Positions 7,623 to 14,604 of a stretch of 64,000 bases of DNA are shown piece by piece. The notes under the pieces were generated by a model. That model was not told the origin of the DNA and made no database searches. It saw only the letters and a program-made list of their open reading frames with translations. Both the position numbers and the translations under genes were made by a program. Every line of letters begins with the position of its first letter. Within the stretch, counting starts at the first letter, position 1. This stretch comes from Paenibacillus donghaensis (GTDB lineage: Bacteria; Bacillota; Bacilli; Paenibacillales; Paenibacillaceae), in NCBI RefSeq assembly GCF_002192415.1, contig NZ_CP021780.1, positions 3,472,001 to 3,536,000 of the forward strand, given 5' to 3'.

Positions 7623-8270
7623 ATGACTGGTTCTGAGGATAGAAAATTATTTTATAGTGTAGTGGGAAGAAACATAAAAAAGTACCGTGACATTAGAAAT
7701 TACAGTCTTCAGATATTGGCTGAAAAAGTTGGAATCACAAAGAAAACTGTTCAACGGTATGAAAATGGAGAACATAAATTCGACATGGATAGACTTAAAG
7801 ATCTTGCAACGGCACTCGATGTTACAGTAAACCAACTAACAGAAGGTGCTTATACATATACAGGAAATGAAATTCAAGACTCTGAATACATAAGCTTGCC
7901 TGTGGTAGGAAAGATTTCTTGCGGCAATGGTCAATTAGCATATGAATCCATTGAAGGATATGAGACAACTCCACGTTCGTGGATCAACGGTGGAGAATAT
8001 TTCTATCTGAGAGCGAAGGGCGATAGCATGAATGGCGCACGTATTTTTGAAGGGGATCTGTTGCTGATCCGTAAGCAGGAAGAGGTCGAAGACGGTGAAA
8101 TTGCGGCTGTACTAATTGATGATGAGGCGGTCTTGAAAAAAGTATACGTGCAGAATAACACTTTGATTCTGCAATCTACTAATCCTAACTACCCACCAAT
8201 TATTTTTACGGGTGATAATTCGAACATTCGCATCATCGGAAAACTAAAGAAAGTTGTTATTAATTTCTGA
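7623..8270 (+). CDS. CI/LexA-type repressor (HTH + S24 peptidase)
   Basis: A 215-residue repressor. HTH about residues 15-70 (LQILAEKVGITKKTVQRYENG); S24 autopeptidase about 88-213. The self-cleavage site is probably Cys100-Gly101, the catalytic Ser is Ser135 in GDSM, and Lys172 in VLKKVY completes the dyad. It should keep lysogeny and be cleaved upon RecA activation, giving SOS induction. It is divergent from the cro-like gene, with operators between them, and is followed by a bidirectional terminator. Confidence 0.93.
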   Translation: MTGSEDRKLFYSVVGRNIKKYRDIRNYSLQILAEKVGITKKTVQRYENGEHKFDMDRLKDLATALDVTVNQLTEGAYTYTGNEIQDSEYISLPVVGKISCGNGQLAYESIEGYETTPRSWINGGEYFYLRAKGDSMNGARIFEGDLLLIRKQEEVEDGEIAAVLIDDEAVLKKVYVQNNTLILQSTNPNYPPIIFTGDNSNIRIIGKLKKVVINF

Positions 8271-8285
8271 GCATCAATAATAAAG

Positions 8286-8313
8286 CTGCCCGCCTCAACT
8301 TCTGGGCGGGCAG
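8286..8313. terminator. Bidirectional terminator
   Basis: Perfect 9-bp stem CTGCCCGCC/GGCGGGCAG with a 10-nt loop between the convergent repressor and S24-like genes. T-tracts are weak on both sides. Confidence 0.7.
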
Positions 8314-8316
8314 ATT

Positions 8317-8592
8317 CTACATGTTTATGTAGGTGTGTGCAACTCTACCGACGATAAAAACAGCCTCTCTATCTTCTTCGGAAAAGGCCGGATTAGAAGG
8401 TACTAATTTGTATACCCCACCCTTCCGCTCAACTCTTCTGAAATCGAGTTGAGAGATATCAGAGACTCTTGCGATAGCACAAATATCACGAATCTGGTAA
8501 GTGTCCGCTTCTTGCACAAGGACATAGTCCCCAGGGTAAAGGCGATCACCAGTCATACTATCATCGCCAACTCGGTAATAGAATTCATTCAT
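8317..8592 (-). CDS. S24-domain-only protein lacking the catalytic Lys
   Basis: A 91-residue protein made only of an S24/LexA-type C-terminal domain: no HTH and no cleavage site. It keeps GDDSM (Ser nucleophile position) and YPGDYVLVQ, but the position aligned to Lys172 of the adjacent repressor is Arg (DFRRVE versus VLKKVY). Start at 8592 follows GGGGGTG. It probably cannot self-cleave and could pair with repressor C-terminal domains as a regulator or antirepressor (inference). It is divergent from the HTH gene at 8652 over a 59-nt gap. Confidence 0.75.
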   Translation of the reverse strand: MNEFYYRVGDDSMTGDRLYPGDYVLVQEADTYQIRDICAIARVSDISQLDFRRVERKGGVYKLVPSNPAFSEEDREAVFIVGRVAHTYINM

Positions 8593-8651
8593 ACCATAAC
8601 GCACCCCCATGATGATATAATTCATTATAAAAGCTTAAGGAAGGAGAAAAT

Positions 8652-8888
8652 ATGGCGTTCCTGCTCGGGGAATGCCTACTACTGGAATTGTTAGAACAAG
8701 TCGATATGTCCCAAGCTGAATTTGCAAAACGCTTGAAATGTTCGAGACAATATGTAGGCCAACTTATTACTAAAAAAGACAACGCCACAATGTCTCTTGA
8801 ATTTGCAATTAATGCTGCAGACGTTTTAGGTTGTTCTGTAAATGAACTTTATACACTTCGTGAGACCAGTAGTAGGAAAGGGCATTAA
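8652..8888 (+). CDS. Small XRE-family HTH protein
   Basis: A 78-residue HTH protein with an excellent AAGGAAGGAG site. HTH about residues 12-65 (MSQAEFAKRLKCSRQYVGQL). It is divergent from the S24-only gene, with which it may form a second regulatory pair inside the immunity region (inference). Confidence 0.8.
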   Translation: MAFLLGECLLLELLEQVDMSQAEFAKRLKCSRQYVGQLITKKDNATMSLEFAINAADVLGCSVNELYTLRETSSRKGH

Positions 8889-8988
8889 GCCCTCCCCCGA
8901 GCAGAGTGTCAAGCTATAACTTGACTACCTAGTAGAATTATATCTCTTTTTGCCAAATAATACTGTCGCTCTCTGTCGCATATTATTT

Positions 8989-9013
8989 TACCGTTCAAAC
9001 TGTATGAACGGTA
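8989..9013. repeat. 25-bp palindrome TACCGTTCA-N7-TGAACGGTA
   Basis: Perfect 9-bp arms between the HTH gene at 8652 and the LytTR-like gene. Neither strand has a T-tract after it, so it is a poor terminator and a better operator or processing-site candidate. Confidence 0.55.
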
Positions 9014-9017
9014 ATGA

Positions 9018-9332
9018 TCAATCCATTTTACTTCGATTTCTCCTCGAAACCCTCACACTCTTTCCTTCTTTGGTTTTGTCGAAATATGCTTCGTTCGAAA
9101 TTTTGTCATAATACTGTACCAGATTGATATTGGTCAAGTTAGATTTCTCTAAAGATTCGAATCCTTCTGACAGCAGAACTTCAGCAAAATCCTTAAGTGT
9201 AACAGCAGGCCTATAGACCTGATCCTTTGTATGGATCAGCGTCAATCTTTCTGCGGCGTGGATAAACAGCACCTCTTTAGAGTTAATTACATCGGCATTG
9301 CCGGTCTTTAAATGGATCACTGGGATGTCCAT
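9018..9332 (-). CDS. LytTR-like DNA-binding protein
   Basis: A 104-residue protein resembling an isolated LytTR domain: an initial IPVIHL strand, EVLFIHAAERLTLIHT, and the characteristic GFESLEKSNLTNINLVQYYDK, where the Asn-rich turn matches the LytTR recognition segment, followed by a basic SVRVSRRNRSKM tail. Stand-alone LytTR proteins are common in Paenibacillus. It is transcribed alone from within the accessory region; targets cannot be read from sequence. Confidence 0.72.
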   Translation of the reverse strand: MDIPVIHLKTGNADVINSKEVLFIHAAERLTLIHTKDQVYRPAVTLKDFAEVLLSEGFESLEKSNLTNINLVQYYDKISNEAYFDKTKEGKSVRVSRRNRSKMD

Positions 9333-9466
9333 ATGATTATCACCTCAGGTATATCTTTCCGCATATTAAAGACAATCATACAAACATTGTAAAAATTCGT
9401 AGTAAAATTTTCCTATCTCTGGTAGACTTGCTTTGTAAATTATTATCATTTTTAGGGGGAAGAAGA

Positions 9467-10072
9467 TTGAAAAAGCCGATTTATAAGAAATGGTGGTTTT
9501 GGATTGTATTAATCATTGTTATCGCTGCTATTGGTAATATGGGTGATGACACAGAATCAACTGCTTCTGTCGAACCAGTTGCAACCAAGCAAGCTCAAGC
9601 TGCAATTGCTGAAAAGACCGACGCTCCCACTGCAACTCCAACTGCTGAGGAACTAAAGGCAATTGAAGAAGAAACAAAGAAAAAAGCGGAAGCAGATAAA
9701 AAGGCTAAGGAAGAAGCAGAAGCTAAAGATAAAGCTGCAGCTGAAGCTAAGGCAAAAGAGGATAGTGTCCCTAGAGAACATAAATCAGCATTAAAAAAAG
9801 CGGAAATGTATGCAGAAGCTATGAATATGTCAAAGACAGGCATTTACGATCAGTTGACTTCTGAATATGGAGAGAATTTTCCACCAGAAGCCGCTCAATA
9901 TGCCATCGATAACATTGTATTTGATTGGAAAGAAAATGCATTAAAAAAGGCACAATCATATGCAGAAGATATGAGTATGTCAGATTCGGCTGTTTACGAT
10001 CAATTGATTTCAGAATACGGGGAAAAATTCACTGCGGAAGAAGCGCAATATGCGATAGATAATTTAGAATAA
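9467..10072 (+). CDS. Ltp-like membrane protein, superinfection-exclusion candidate
   Basis: A 201-residue membrane-anchored protein; TTG start at 9467 behind AGGGGGAAG. One N-terminal membrane segment (WWFWIVLIIVIAAIGNM) is followed by an Ala/Lys/Glu-rich linker (about residues 50-105) and two tandem Ltp/host-cell-surface repeats, each of the form ALKKA-x-Y-A-E-x-M-S-x-S-x-x-x-YDQL-x-SEYGE-x-F (about 108-150 and 158-200). In phage TP-J34 the Ltp lipoprotein blocks DNA injection by other phages. Here a membrane helix replaces the lipobox. It has its own terminator and is probably expressed in the lysogen. Confidence 0.82.
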   Translation: MKKPIYKKWWFWIVLIIVIAAIGNMGDDTESTASVEPVATKQAQAAIAEKTDAPTATPTAEELKAIEEETKKKAEADKKAKEEAEAKDKAAAEAKAKEDSVPREHKSALKKAEMYAEAMNMSKTGIYDQLTSEYGENFPPEAAQYAIDNIVFDWKENALKKAQSYAEDMSMSDSAVYDQLISEYGEKFTAEEAQYAIDNLE

Positions 10073-10082
10073 GATAAGTAAC

Positions 10083-10125
10083 AAAAAAATCCCTACCAGC
10101 CACAAAGGCCAGAAGGGATTTTTTT
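10083..10125. terminator. Bidirectional terminator
   Basis: AATCCCT/AGGGATT arms with an inner GCC/GGC pairing, A-rich before and T-rich after, between the Ltp-like and YolD-like genes. Confidence 0.85.
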
Positions 10126-10477
10126 AATATGAAACCGCAAGAATATCCTCTATCTTAATCCAATCCCAGTCGTCCTCGGACCAGCGCAGCTTGATCTGTC
10201 TCAGCTGCCGGTCTACGGACAACACAATGCCTTTGTACTGCGGCTCCTCAAACGGGTCATACATCGTAATTGTAACCGGCACCCTCTCGTTAAGCGACAG
10301 CCTCAGCCCCCTCTCAATCTCAGCCAGTCTAAACTCGTCCAGCTCCGGCTTTACGCGGCGGACCTGATTCCGCTCCTCGCTGATTATGCGCAGCTTGTGC
10401 TCTGGTATAATCATCCGGCTGCTCTCCCACAGTCCATTTCCTTCAAGCTTCCTGCGCTGTGGTGGTTTCAATATCAT
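10124..10477 (-). CDS. YolD-family protein
   Basis: A 117-residue YolD-like protein (RKLEGNGLWESSRMIIPEHK near the start is the family hallmark). YolD proteins usually accompany a Y-family translesion polymerase (UvrX/YqjW). No such polymerase follows here because a terminator is reached immediately, so this is an orphan. It overlaps the LexA-DNA-binding gene by 35 nt and is last in an operon with a LexA-box-like site at its promoter. Confidence 0.82.
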   Translation of the reverse strand: MILKPPQRRKLEGNGLWESSRMIIPEHKLRIISEERNQVRRVKPELDEFRLAEIERGLRLSLNERVPVTITMYDPFEEPQYKGIVLSVDRQLRQIKLRWSEDDWDWIKIEDILAVSY

Positions 10478-10697
10478 CTACAACTCCCTTAATCACTCGT
10501 AAGGCCCTTGGCTTGTTGTGACCCCGCTGTATATATCCTTTGTACTCCAGTCGTTCCAATAGCCCATGTATGACTGCAGTCGAGCTTAGTCCTACCTCTT
10601 TCGCGAGTTCACGCAAGGTCGGCGGGTAATGGTCCCTGGCAACGATCATGATCAACGCCTCCAGGACTTCTTTTTCTTTATCTGTAATTGGCTTCAC
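10443..10697 (-). CDS. LexA-type winged-helix DNA-binding domain protein
   Basis: An 84-residue protein equal to the LexA N-terminal domain only (KPITDKEKEVLEALIMI, PPTLRELAKEVGLSSTAVIHGL, YIQRGHNKPRALRV), without the S24 part. It could bind LexA-like boxes without being cleavable. It overlaps the downstream YolD gene by 35 nt and the upstream gene by 4 nt. Confidence 0.83.
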   Translation of the reverse strand: MKPITDKEKEVLEALIMIVARDHYPPTLRELAKEVGLSSTAVIHGLLERLEYKGYIQRGHNKPRALRVIKGVVDDIETTTAQEA

Positions 10698-10891
10698 GCG
10701 ATTGCTCCCTTCTTAATTAACTGCCAAGCGAGTATATTCGCCGCCAGGAACAAGCGCGGTGCGCCTGTAGTTATACATGTGGCCCGGATGCGACCGTTAC
10801 GGATACCGTTTACCTCGATCTTACGCTGGGTGATCTCTCCGCTCTTTGCTTGATATACAATTTCAATGGTTTGACCAATCTGCATTTGCAT
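10694..10891 (-). CDS. Small WYL-like domain protein
   Basis: A 65-residue beta-rich protein (IGQTIEIVYQAKSGEITQRKIEVNGI...GRIRATCITTGAPRLF) resembling the core of a WYL domain, a ligand-binding fold of regulators. Start at 10891 behind GGAGGGAATCAAC. First gene of the LexA-box-controlled operon. Confidence 0.62.
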   Translation of the reverse strand: MQMQIGQTIEIVYQAKSGEITQRKIEVNGIRNGRIRATCITTGAPRLFLAANILAWQLIKKGAIA

Positions 10892-10910
10892 GTTGATTCC
10901 CTCCAAAATA

Positions 10911-10955
10911 AGAACGTTTGTTTGTATTATATGCGTGAAAGGGATTTTTAAGCAA
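10911..10955 (-). promoter_or_regulatory. Promoter with LexA (SOS)-box-like site
   Basis: Minus strand: -35 TTGCTT (10950-10955), 18-nt spacer, -10 TATAAT (10926-10931), then CAAACAAACGTTCT (10911-10924), which differs from the Bacillus LexA box CGAACRNRYGTTYC at two positions. The site covers the start point, as expected for SOS repression. Confidence 0.6.
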
Positions 10956-11092
10956 TGGAAAATAATTCTTCATGCTCTTATTTTGTTCGCTTCTCAATGA
11001 GTATCTTTTGTGCCATTATTAAATTACAGCAAGGGACACACGGATCACCAATAAGCCGGATATACCGGATGAGGGCGAGAGGATGAATTCAT

Positions 11093-11455
11093 ATGATGAA
11101 CGTAAAAATTAACGGCACTGACAAAACTGCAACTCTGAGCATGTTCAATGATAATACTGGAGTAGATTCTGTTGTAGACTTCGTTGGAAACTATGATGCT
11201 TTGGCCGATGGGAAGTTCGTTTACGACGATGAAACCGGTACATACAGTACCGATCAAGATACCTTCGACTGGTGGGACAAAGTCATTACCGATAACAAGT
11301 TGCTCGAAGAACGCATTGCTGATTTGAAGGTCAAACACGATCCAGAAGCCGTTGACGAGGTTGTGCACGCCTCTGCTGATGTTGACTTAGAAGACATGGC
11401 GGCAGCCGTGAACAAGGCTCTGGACGAAGGATTCGAGGGTTCAGAGGGAAAGTAA
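11093..11455 (+). CDS. Hypothetical acidic phage protein
   Basis: A 120-residue acidic protein (many Asp, Glu) with DTFDWWDKVITDN and a helical C-terminus. It starts at ATG 11093, or at the next codon. First gene of a rightward set ending at 12798. No family recognised. Confidence 0.55.
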   Translation: MMNVKINGTDKTATLSMFNDNTGVDSVVDFVGNYDALADGKFVYDDETGTYSTDQDTFDWWDKVITDNKLLEERIADLKVKHDPEAVDEVVHASADVDLEDMAAAVNKALDEGFEGSEGK

Positions 11456-11487
11456 CACCGCTCCTCGAATACGTAGATGTTCCCTGG

Positions 11488-11631
11488 GTGGCTAACCACC
11501 TGGAGAAGTCGCGCCGCAATGTAGATATTGCGGCAAAGCGAGCGCTGAATCCGAAATATCGCGGGTCATTCCTGCGCCCGGATGCAGTGGTCGAGGGGCG
11601 GCCCCTTTGGTTAAAGGATCGCTGGCTGTGA
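11488..11631 (+). CDS. Small basic protein, possible DNA-binding; start uncertain
   Basis: From GTG 11488 the frame encodes 47 residues (ANHLEKSRRNVDIAAKRALNP...VEGRPLWLKDRWL), reminiscent of a small helix-turn-helix of the excisionase/MerR type. The frame is open upstream to about 11390 and encodes LLEYVDVPWV just before, so the true start may be a rare codon upstream. Its TGA overlaps the GTG of the next gene. Confidence 0.42.
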   Translation: MANHLEKSRRNVDIAAKRALNPKYRGSFLRPDAVVEGRPLWLKDRWL

Positions 11632-12302
11632 ATAAGACGAGGAAACCCAGGAAGCTTAAATATACCAATCAACAAATACTGGACGCGATTCGTCACCAGT
11701 ATCGCTTGCACGAAGATTGTTTAACATCTGATCAGTATAAGGATTCACGCCAATTGCCTAATCTATCAACCGCTATTAAGCGGTTCGGATCTGTTAAGGC
11801 CGTATGGAAGGCAGCTGGCCTTAAAGTCCCTAAGAAAAAAACAAACTATGCAAGTAAACGGTATGTGAATTTCAAAACGATTTCTATAGAGGAATTGTTG
11901 GAGTTTTTACGCCATTCTCTTCTAACCATCGGGTATATCCCGTTGGCATTGGATTACTCCAAGATGAAACAAAAACCACCACTCGCGGCCTTATCTAACC
12001 GGGGTCTGACATGGAGACAATCAGTGGAAAAGGCTGGATTCAGTTTCGATAAATCCCGAGAGGCGGGAAAGCTAATCCCCTTGGATGAAGGATTTGCTAA
12101 TTCCAGAAAATATCGTGACCGGGCAAGAAAGCAAAAACTTCGTGCAGAGCTTGTGCGTTTAGGGCGTTGCCCTCAATGCCGGAAGCCATGGGAAGAACCA
12201 AAACCAAATGGAAGAGGAAAAAAACCGGATCATTGTCGCCAATGTCAGATTTATTACAAAGAAAGATATGAGGACAGACGGAGGAATGTAGATGAAAGCT
12301 AA
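11628..12302 (+). CDS. Homing-endonuclease-associated repeat protein with zinc ribbon
   Basis: A 224-residue protein; GTG start at 11628 behind AAAGGA, overlapping the previous stop. It contains at least two copies of the ~50-residue repeat found next to homing nucleases (QILDAIRHQYRLHEDCLTSD...FGSVKAVWKAAGL; then ELLEFLRHSLLTIGYIPLALDY...WRQSVEKAGFSFDKS), which are predicted DNA-binding. The C-terminus has CPQC...CRQC, a zinc ribbon. No nuclease core is visible, so it is probably a DNA-binding protein. Confidence 0.72.
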   Translation: MNKTRKPRKLKYTNQQILDAIRHQYRLHEDCLTSDQYKDSRQLPNLSTAIKRFGSVKAVWKAAGLKVPKKKTNYASKRYVNFKTISIEELLEFLRHSLLTIGYIPLALDYSKMKQKPPLAALSNRGLTWRQSVEKAGFSFDKSREAGKLIPLDEGFANSRKYRDRARKQKLRAELVRLGRCPQCRKPWEEPKPNGRGKKPDHCRQCQIYYKERYEDRRRNVDES

Positions 12303-12798
12303 TCATAGGTTATGCCCCATCTGCAACAACCCGTTGGGCCGTAACAAGAACTGTTGCTCCATGGCCTGCTATGCAGTGCATAAGTCTAATTTCAAACCCT
12401 GTGTAATTTGCCATAAGTCATTTCAAGCCCCGCCCAGCAGCTTAGCAGTCACCTGTAGCACGACGTGTTCCAAAGAGCACAGGCGGCGTTTGGCCGCAGA
12501 CGGTGTTAACTCGGCTGCATTAGAAAAGGCTCACGCTGCCCAGCCCAGCAATCCGCTGACCGGACGGTTTGAGACGCATGTCAACGCTAAAGACTGGGTA
12601 ATCCTCTCTCCAGATGGCACAGAGCACCGCTGCCGCAATCTAATGCTGTGGCTGCGGGAACACGCCGATCTGCTAGATGGGACCGTCATACAGGCATTTG
12701 ACGGGTTTGCGAAGATGAAACAGACTGCGCTTGGAAAAAGGCCCAAAAACAAAAGCTATCAGTGGAGGGGTTGGAGGCTTAAAGATTGGGGCGATTAA
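12292..12798 (+). CDS. Zinc-finger phage protein with C-terminal GWR-type DNA-binding domain
   Basis: A 168-residue protein. Three Cys-rich elements fill residues 1-70 (CPICNNPLG, CCSMACYAVH, CVICHKSF, CSTTCSKEH), followed by a domain with AKDWVILSPDGTEHRCRNL, LWLREHADLL and YQWRGWRLKDW, the layout of accessory domains found with HNH and homing endonucleases. It overlaps the previous gene by 11 nt and ends before a bidirectional terminator. Likely DNA-binding; no catalytic HNH was found. Confidence 0.65.
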   Translation: MKANHRLCPICNNPLGRNKNCCSMACYAVHKSNFKPCVICHKSFQAPPSSLAVTCSTTCSKEHRRRLAADGVNSAALEKAHAAQPSNPLTGRFETHVNAKDWVILSPDGTEHRCRNLMLWLREHADLLDGTVIQAFDGFAKMKQTALGKRPKNKSYQWRGWRLKDWGD

Positions 12799-12829
12799 CC
12801 GTCGCAGCATTAACAGTCCGGATAACACA

Positions 12830-12870
12830 AACACCCCGTTAACCTTGATTGGTTGGCGGGGTGTTATTTT
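12830..12870. terminator. Bidirectional terminator
   Basis: ACACCCCG-x2-AACC / GGTT-x2-CGGGGTGT arms with TTATTTT after, between convergent genes ending at 12798 and 12874. Confidence 0.85.
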
Positions 12871-12873
12871 ATG

Positions 12874-14229
12874 CTAAATGATCCGCGCTGCCTCGGACAC
12901 AATCCTATTTACATTTGTCTCCTGAGGATAAAATATATACTTCCCTTGATCAATCGCGTATGCCTTAGCCTCCCACATAGCCGCGTGAGAGATAAATCTA
13001 GTAAGCACGGCGATAACGTCAGCTTGGTCAAGGCTGGCATAAAAGTCAGGGTCTAGCTTGTCAGCGTTATGGGTGAGTATGCGGCAAGGGTAATCGCCTG
13101 AACTCCTCCGCCGGTTACCGCCAATGATGGCTAGAGTCTTGCCTGCCAGCTTGGAGAGATCATCTACAGTGTCACCTAGCTCAATTGCTTCTCTCAGCTC
13201 CGGCGGCTCTCCGGCATCCGCCGGCTTCTCATCTGGCCGGAGTTGTCGCAGCTCGCCCATCAACTCTCCGATAAAGCTTTTCAATTCCCGGATGCGCCGC
13301 TGGTCTTCTTGGCTCCTTGCTTCGGACGGCTGGTTCTGCTGCTCTAACCCCCTGATCCTCTCATTGGCTGCCCCTAGCTTATCCCGCAACCCGGCTAACT
13401 CATGCTTTTGCTTCTCGGACTCTCGCATAAGGGCTGTGGACTGTACGGATTTTTTTTGAATATCCTCTGTGAGTTGACCGATCCACCGTAGTAAGAAGGC
13501 ATTATCCCCCTTCTCACGCCGGAACAACTGGCCGATATATTTTGTCCGTTGATCCTCCAGTGCTGGAGCGATGGGGAAATACATAATGGCAAAGCGCGTC
13601 CGCGCAGCTCCATACATTTTGGCGTAGAGGTCCGGTGTCCACCCCATAGCCCCAATATATAAGATTTCTTCCTGGATAAAATACACGTTCGCCGCACGCC
13701 AAAAGGACGAACGCTCGGCTTCAGTTACAACCTTTGCAGCCACCTCCCGCCGAGCTTGCTGCTCTGTTTTCCAGCTTGCTGTAAGTCCGATGGCTGCTGC
13801 GCCAGTCTCAATTTCAGAACGAAGCAGCTCCCCGACAGCAGCGCGCCAGTCTTCCAGCGCATACTCCACATAGGCTCCCCAAAAGGCACGCTCCTGGTCC
13901 TGATAAATCTCATAGCGGCGCTTATGGCCCTCCTGCATTAACTCCCCTATCTCTGGATCAATCGCCCCGCCGTAGTCGATGTTAACCTGCAATATATCCT
14001 TGCGAGAGTCTTGATCGCGGTAAATAAAACGCTCTGGAGGATACGCCGTGCTGCATTTAGTGCATTGGATAGGTCTTACTTGGTGGTTAGTATCATCCAT
14101 TGCATCCTCCAGCTTACGATACAGCATACGCCCGTAATCATGGATCATGACCTCGGCATAATGGTTGCATTTGGTGCAGCGACCTACTGAGTAGACCTTA
14201 ACGTGTACAGGTTTGTCCATAAAGTCCAT
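12874..14229 (-). CDS. Zinc-ribbon/coiled-coil protein with C-terminal DUF2325-like domain
   Basis: A 451-residue multidomain protein. The N-terminal zinc ribbon has Cys18/Cys21 and Cys56/Cys59; residues 90-245 are mostly helical; 255-335 are strongly coiled coil; the C-terminus, about 365-450, resembles DUF2325, a Rossmann-like domain (GKTLAIIGGNRRR, DQADVIAVLTRFISHAAMWE). It sits 3 nt after an XRE gene, with its own promoter and operator in the accessory region: the layout of a lysogen-expressed module. A defence or exclusion role is an inference; no activity is known to me. Confidence 0.65.
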   Translation of the reverse strand: MDFMDKPVHVKVYSVGRCTKCNHYAEVMIHDYGRMLYRKLEDAMDDTNHQVRPIQCTKCSTAYPPERFIYRDQDSRKDILQVNIDYGGAIDPEIGELMQEGHKRRYEIYQDQERAFWGAYVEYALEDWRAAVGELLRSEIETGAAAIGLTASWKTEQQARREVAAKVVTEAERSSFWRAANVYFIQEEILYIGAMGWTPDLYAKMYGAARTRFAIMYFPIAPALEDQRTKYIGQLFRREKGDNAFLLRWIGQLTEDIQKKSVQSTALMRESEKQKHELAGLRDKLGAANERIRGLEQQNQPSEARSQEDQRRIRELKSFIGELMGELRQLRPDEKPADAGEPPELREAIELGDTVDDLSKLAGKTLAIIGGNRRRSSGDYPCRILTHNADKLDPDFYASLDQADVIAVLTRFISHAAMWEAKAYAIDQGKYIFYPQETNVNRIVSEAARII

Positions 14230-14232
14230 GAG

Positions 14233-14442
14233 TTACTGATCCTCCTGTTTTTTGCGTCGTACTACCTCAGACAACTCTAAATCGTATACCTCGCATATTC
14301 GGTCCAGCACCTCCAAGGACACATAACCGTCTTTCCACAGCTTTGACGCCGTGGTTGGGGATATGCCGACCTTTGCTATAAAATCCATCTTTTTAATTGT
14401 GCGCTTTACTAGCATTATACGCAGCGGTTCATACGTTATCAT
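14233..14442 (-). CDS. XRE-family HTH regulator of the DUF2325 operon
   Basis: A 69-residue HTH protein with GGAGGTGG ahead of the ATG. HTH about residues 12-62 (KMDFIAKVGISPTTASKLWKDGYVSLEVLDRICEVY). It is followed 3 nt later by the DUF2325-like gene. The inverted repeat at its own promoter suggests autoregulation. Confidence 0.8.
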   Translation of the reverse strand: MITYEPLRIMLVKRTIKKMDFIAKVGISPTTASKLWKDGYVSLEVLDRICEVYDLELSEVVRRKKQEDQ

Positions 14443-14464
14443 TTACTTTCCACCTCCACAGCTA

Positions 14465-14495
14465 AAACTATACACGTAACTAGATATAGTTTCAA
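14465..14495 (-). promoter_or_regulatory. Promoter with overlapping inverted repeat for XRE-DUF2325 operon
   Basis: -35 TTGAAA (14490-14495), 17-nt spacer, -10 TATAGT (14467-14472) on the minus strand. The inverted repeat AAACTATA (14465-14472) / TATAGTTT (14485-14492) covers both boxes and is the likely operator of the XRE protein. Confidence 0.72.
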
Positions 14496-14498
14496 CAT

Positions 14499-14591
14499 CA
14501 CGGAATTATTTTCGCAAACCTATTGACTTAACTTCCGTGAAGGTGTAATATAATAAACAAGAAGACGGAATAATATCCGTCAAAACGAAAA
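14499..14591 (+). promoter_or_regulatory. Promoter with four ACGGA half-sites
   Basis: -35 TTGACT (14523-14528), 17-nt spacer, TAATAT (14546-14551). Half-sites CACGGAA (14499-14505), TTCCGTG (14533-14539), GACGGA (14574-14579) and TCCGTC (14586-14591) form two inverted pairs, one spanning the -35 region and one downstream of the start point. Probably two operators for an unidentified regulator. Confidence 0.62.
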
Positions 14592-14604
14592 TGGAGGAAT
14601 TAAA

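Noticed and set aside
11093-11631. Programmed frameshift joining the 11093 gene to the 11488 frame
   Set aside because: No slippery heptamer or stimulatory structure near the stop at 11455; separate start or decay is more likely.
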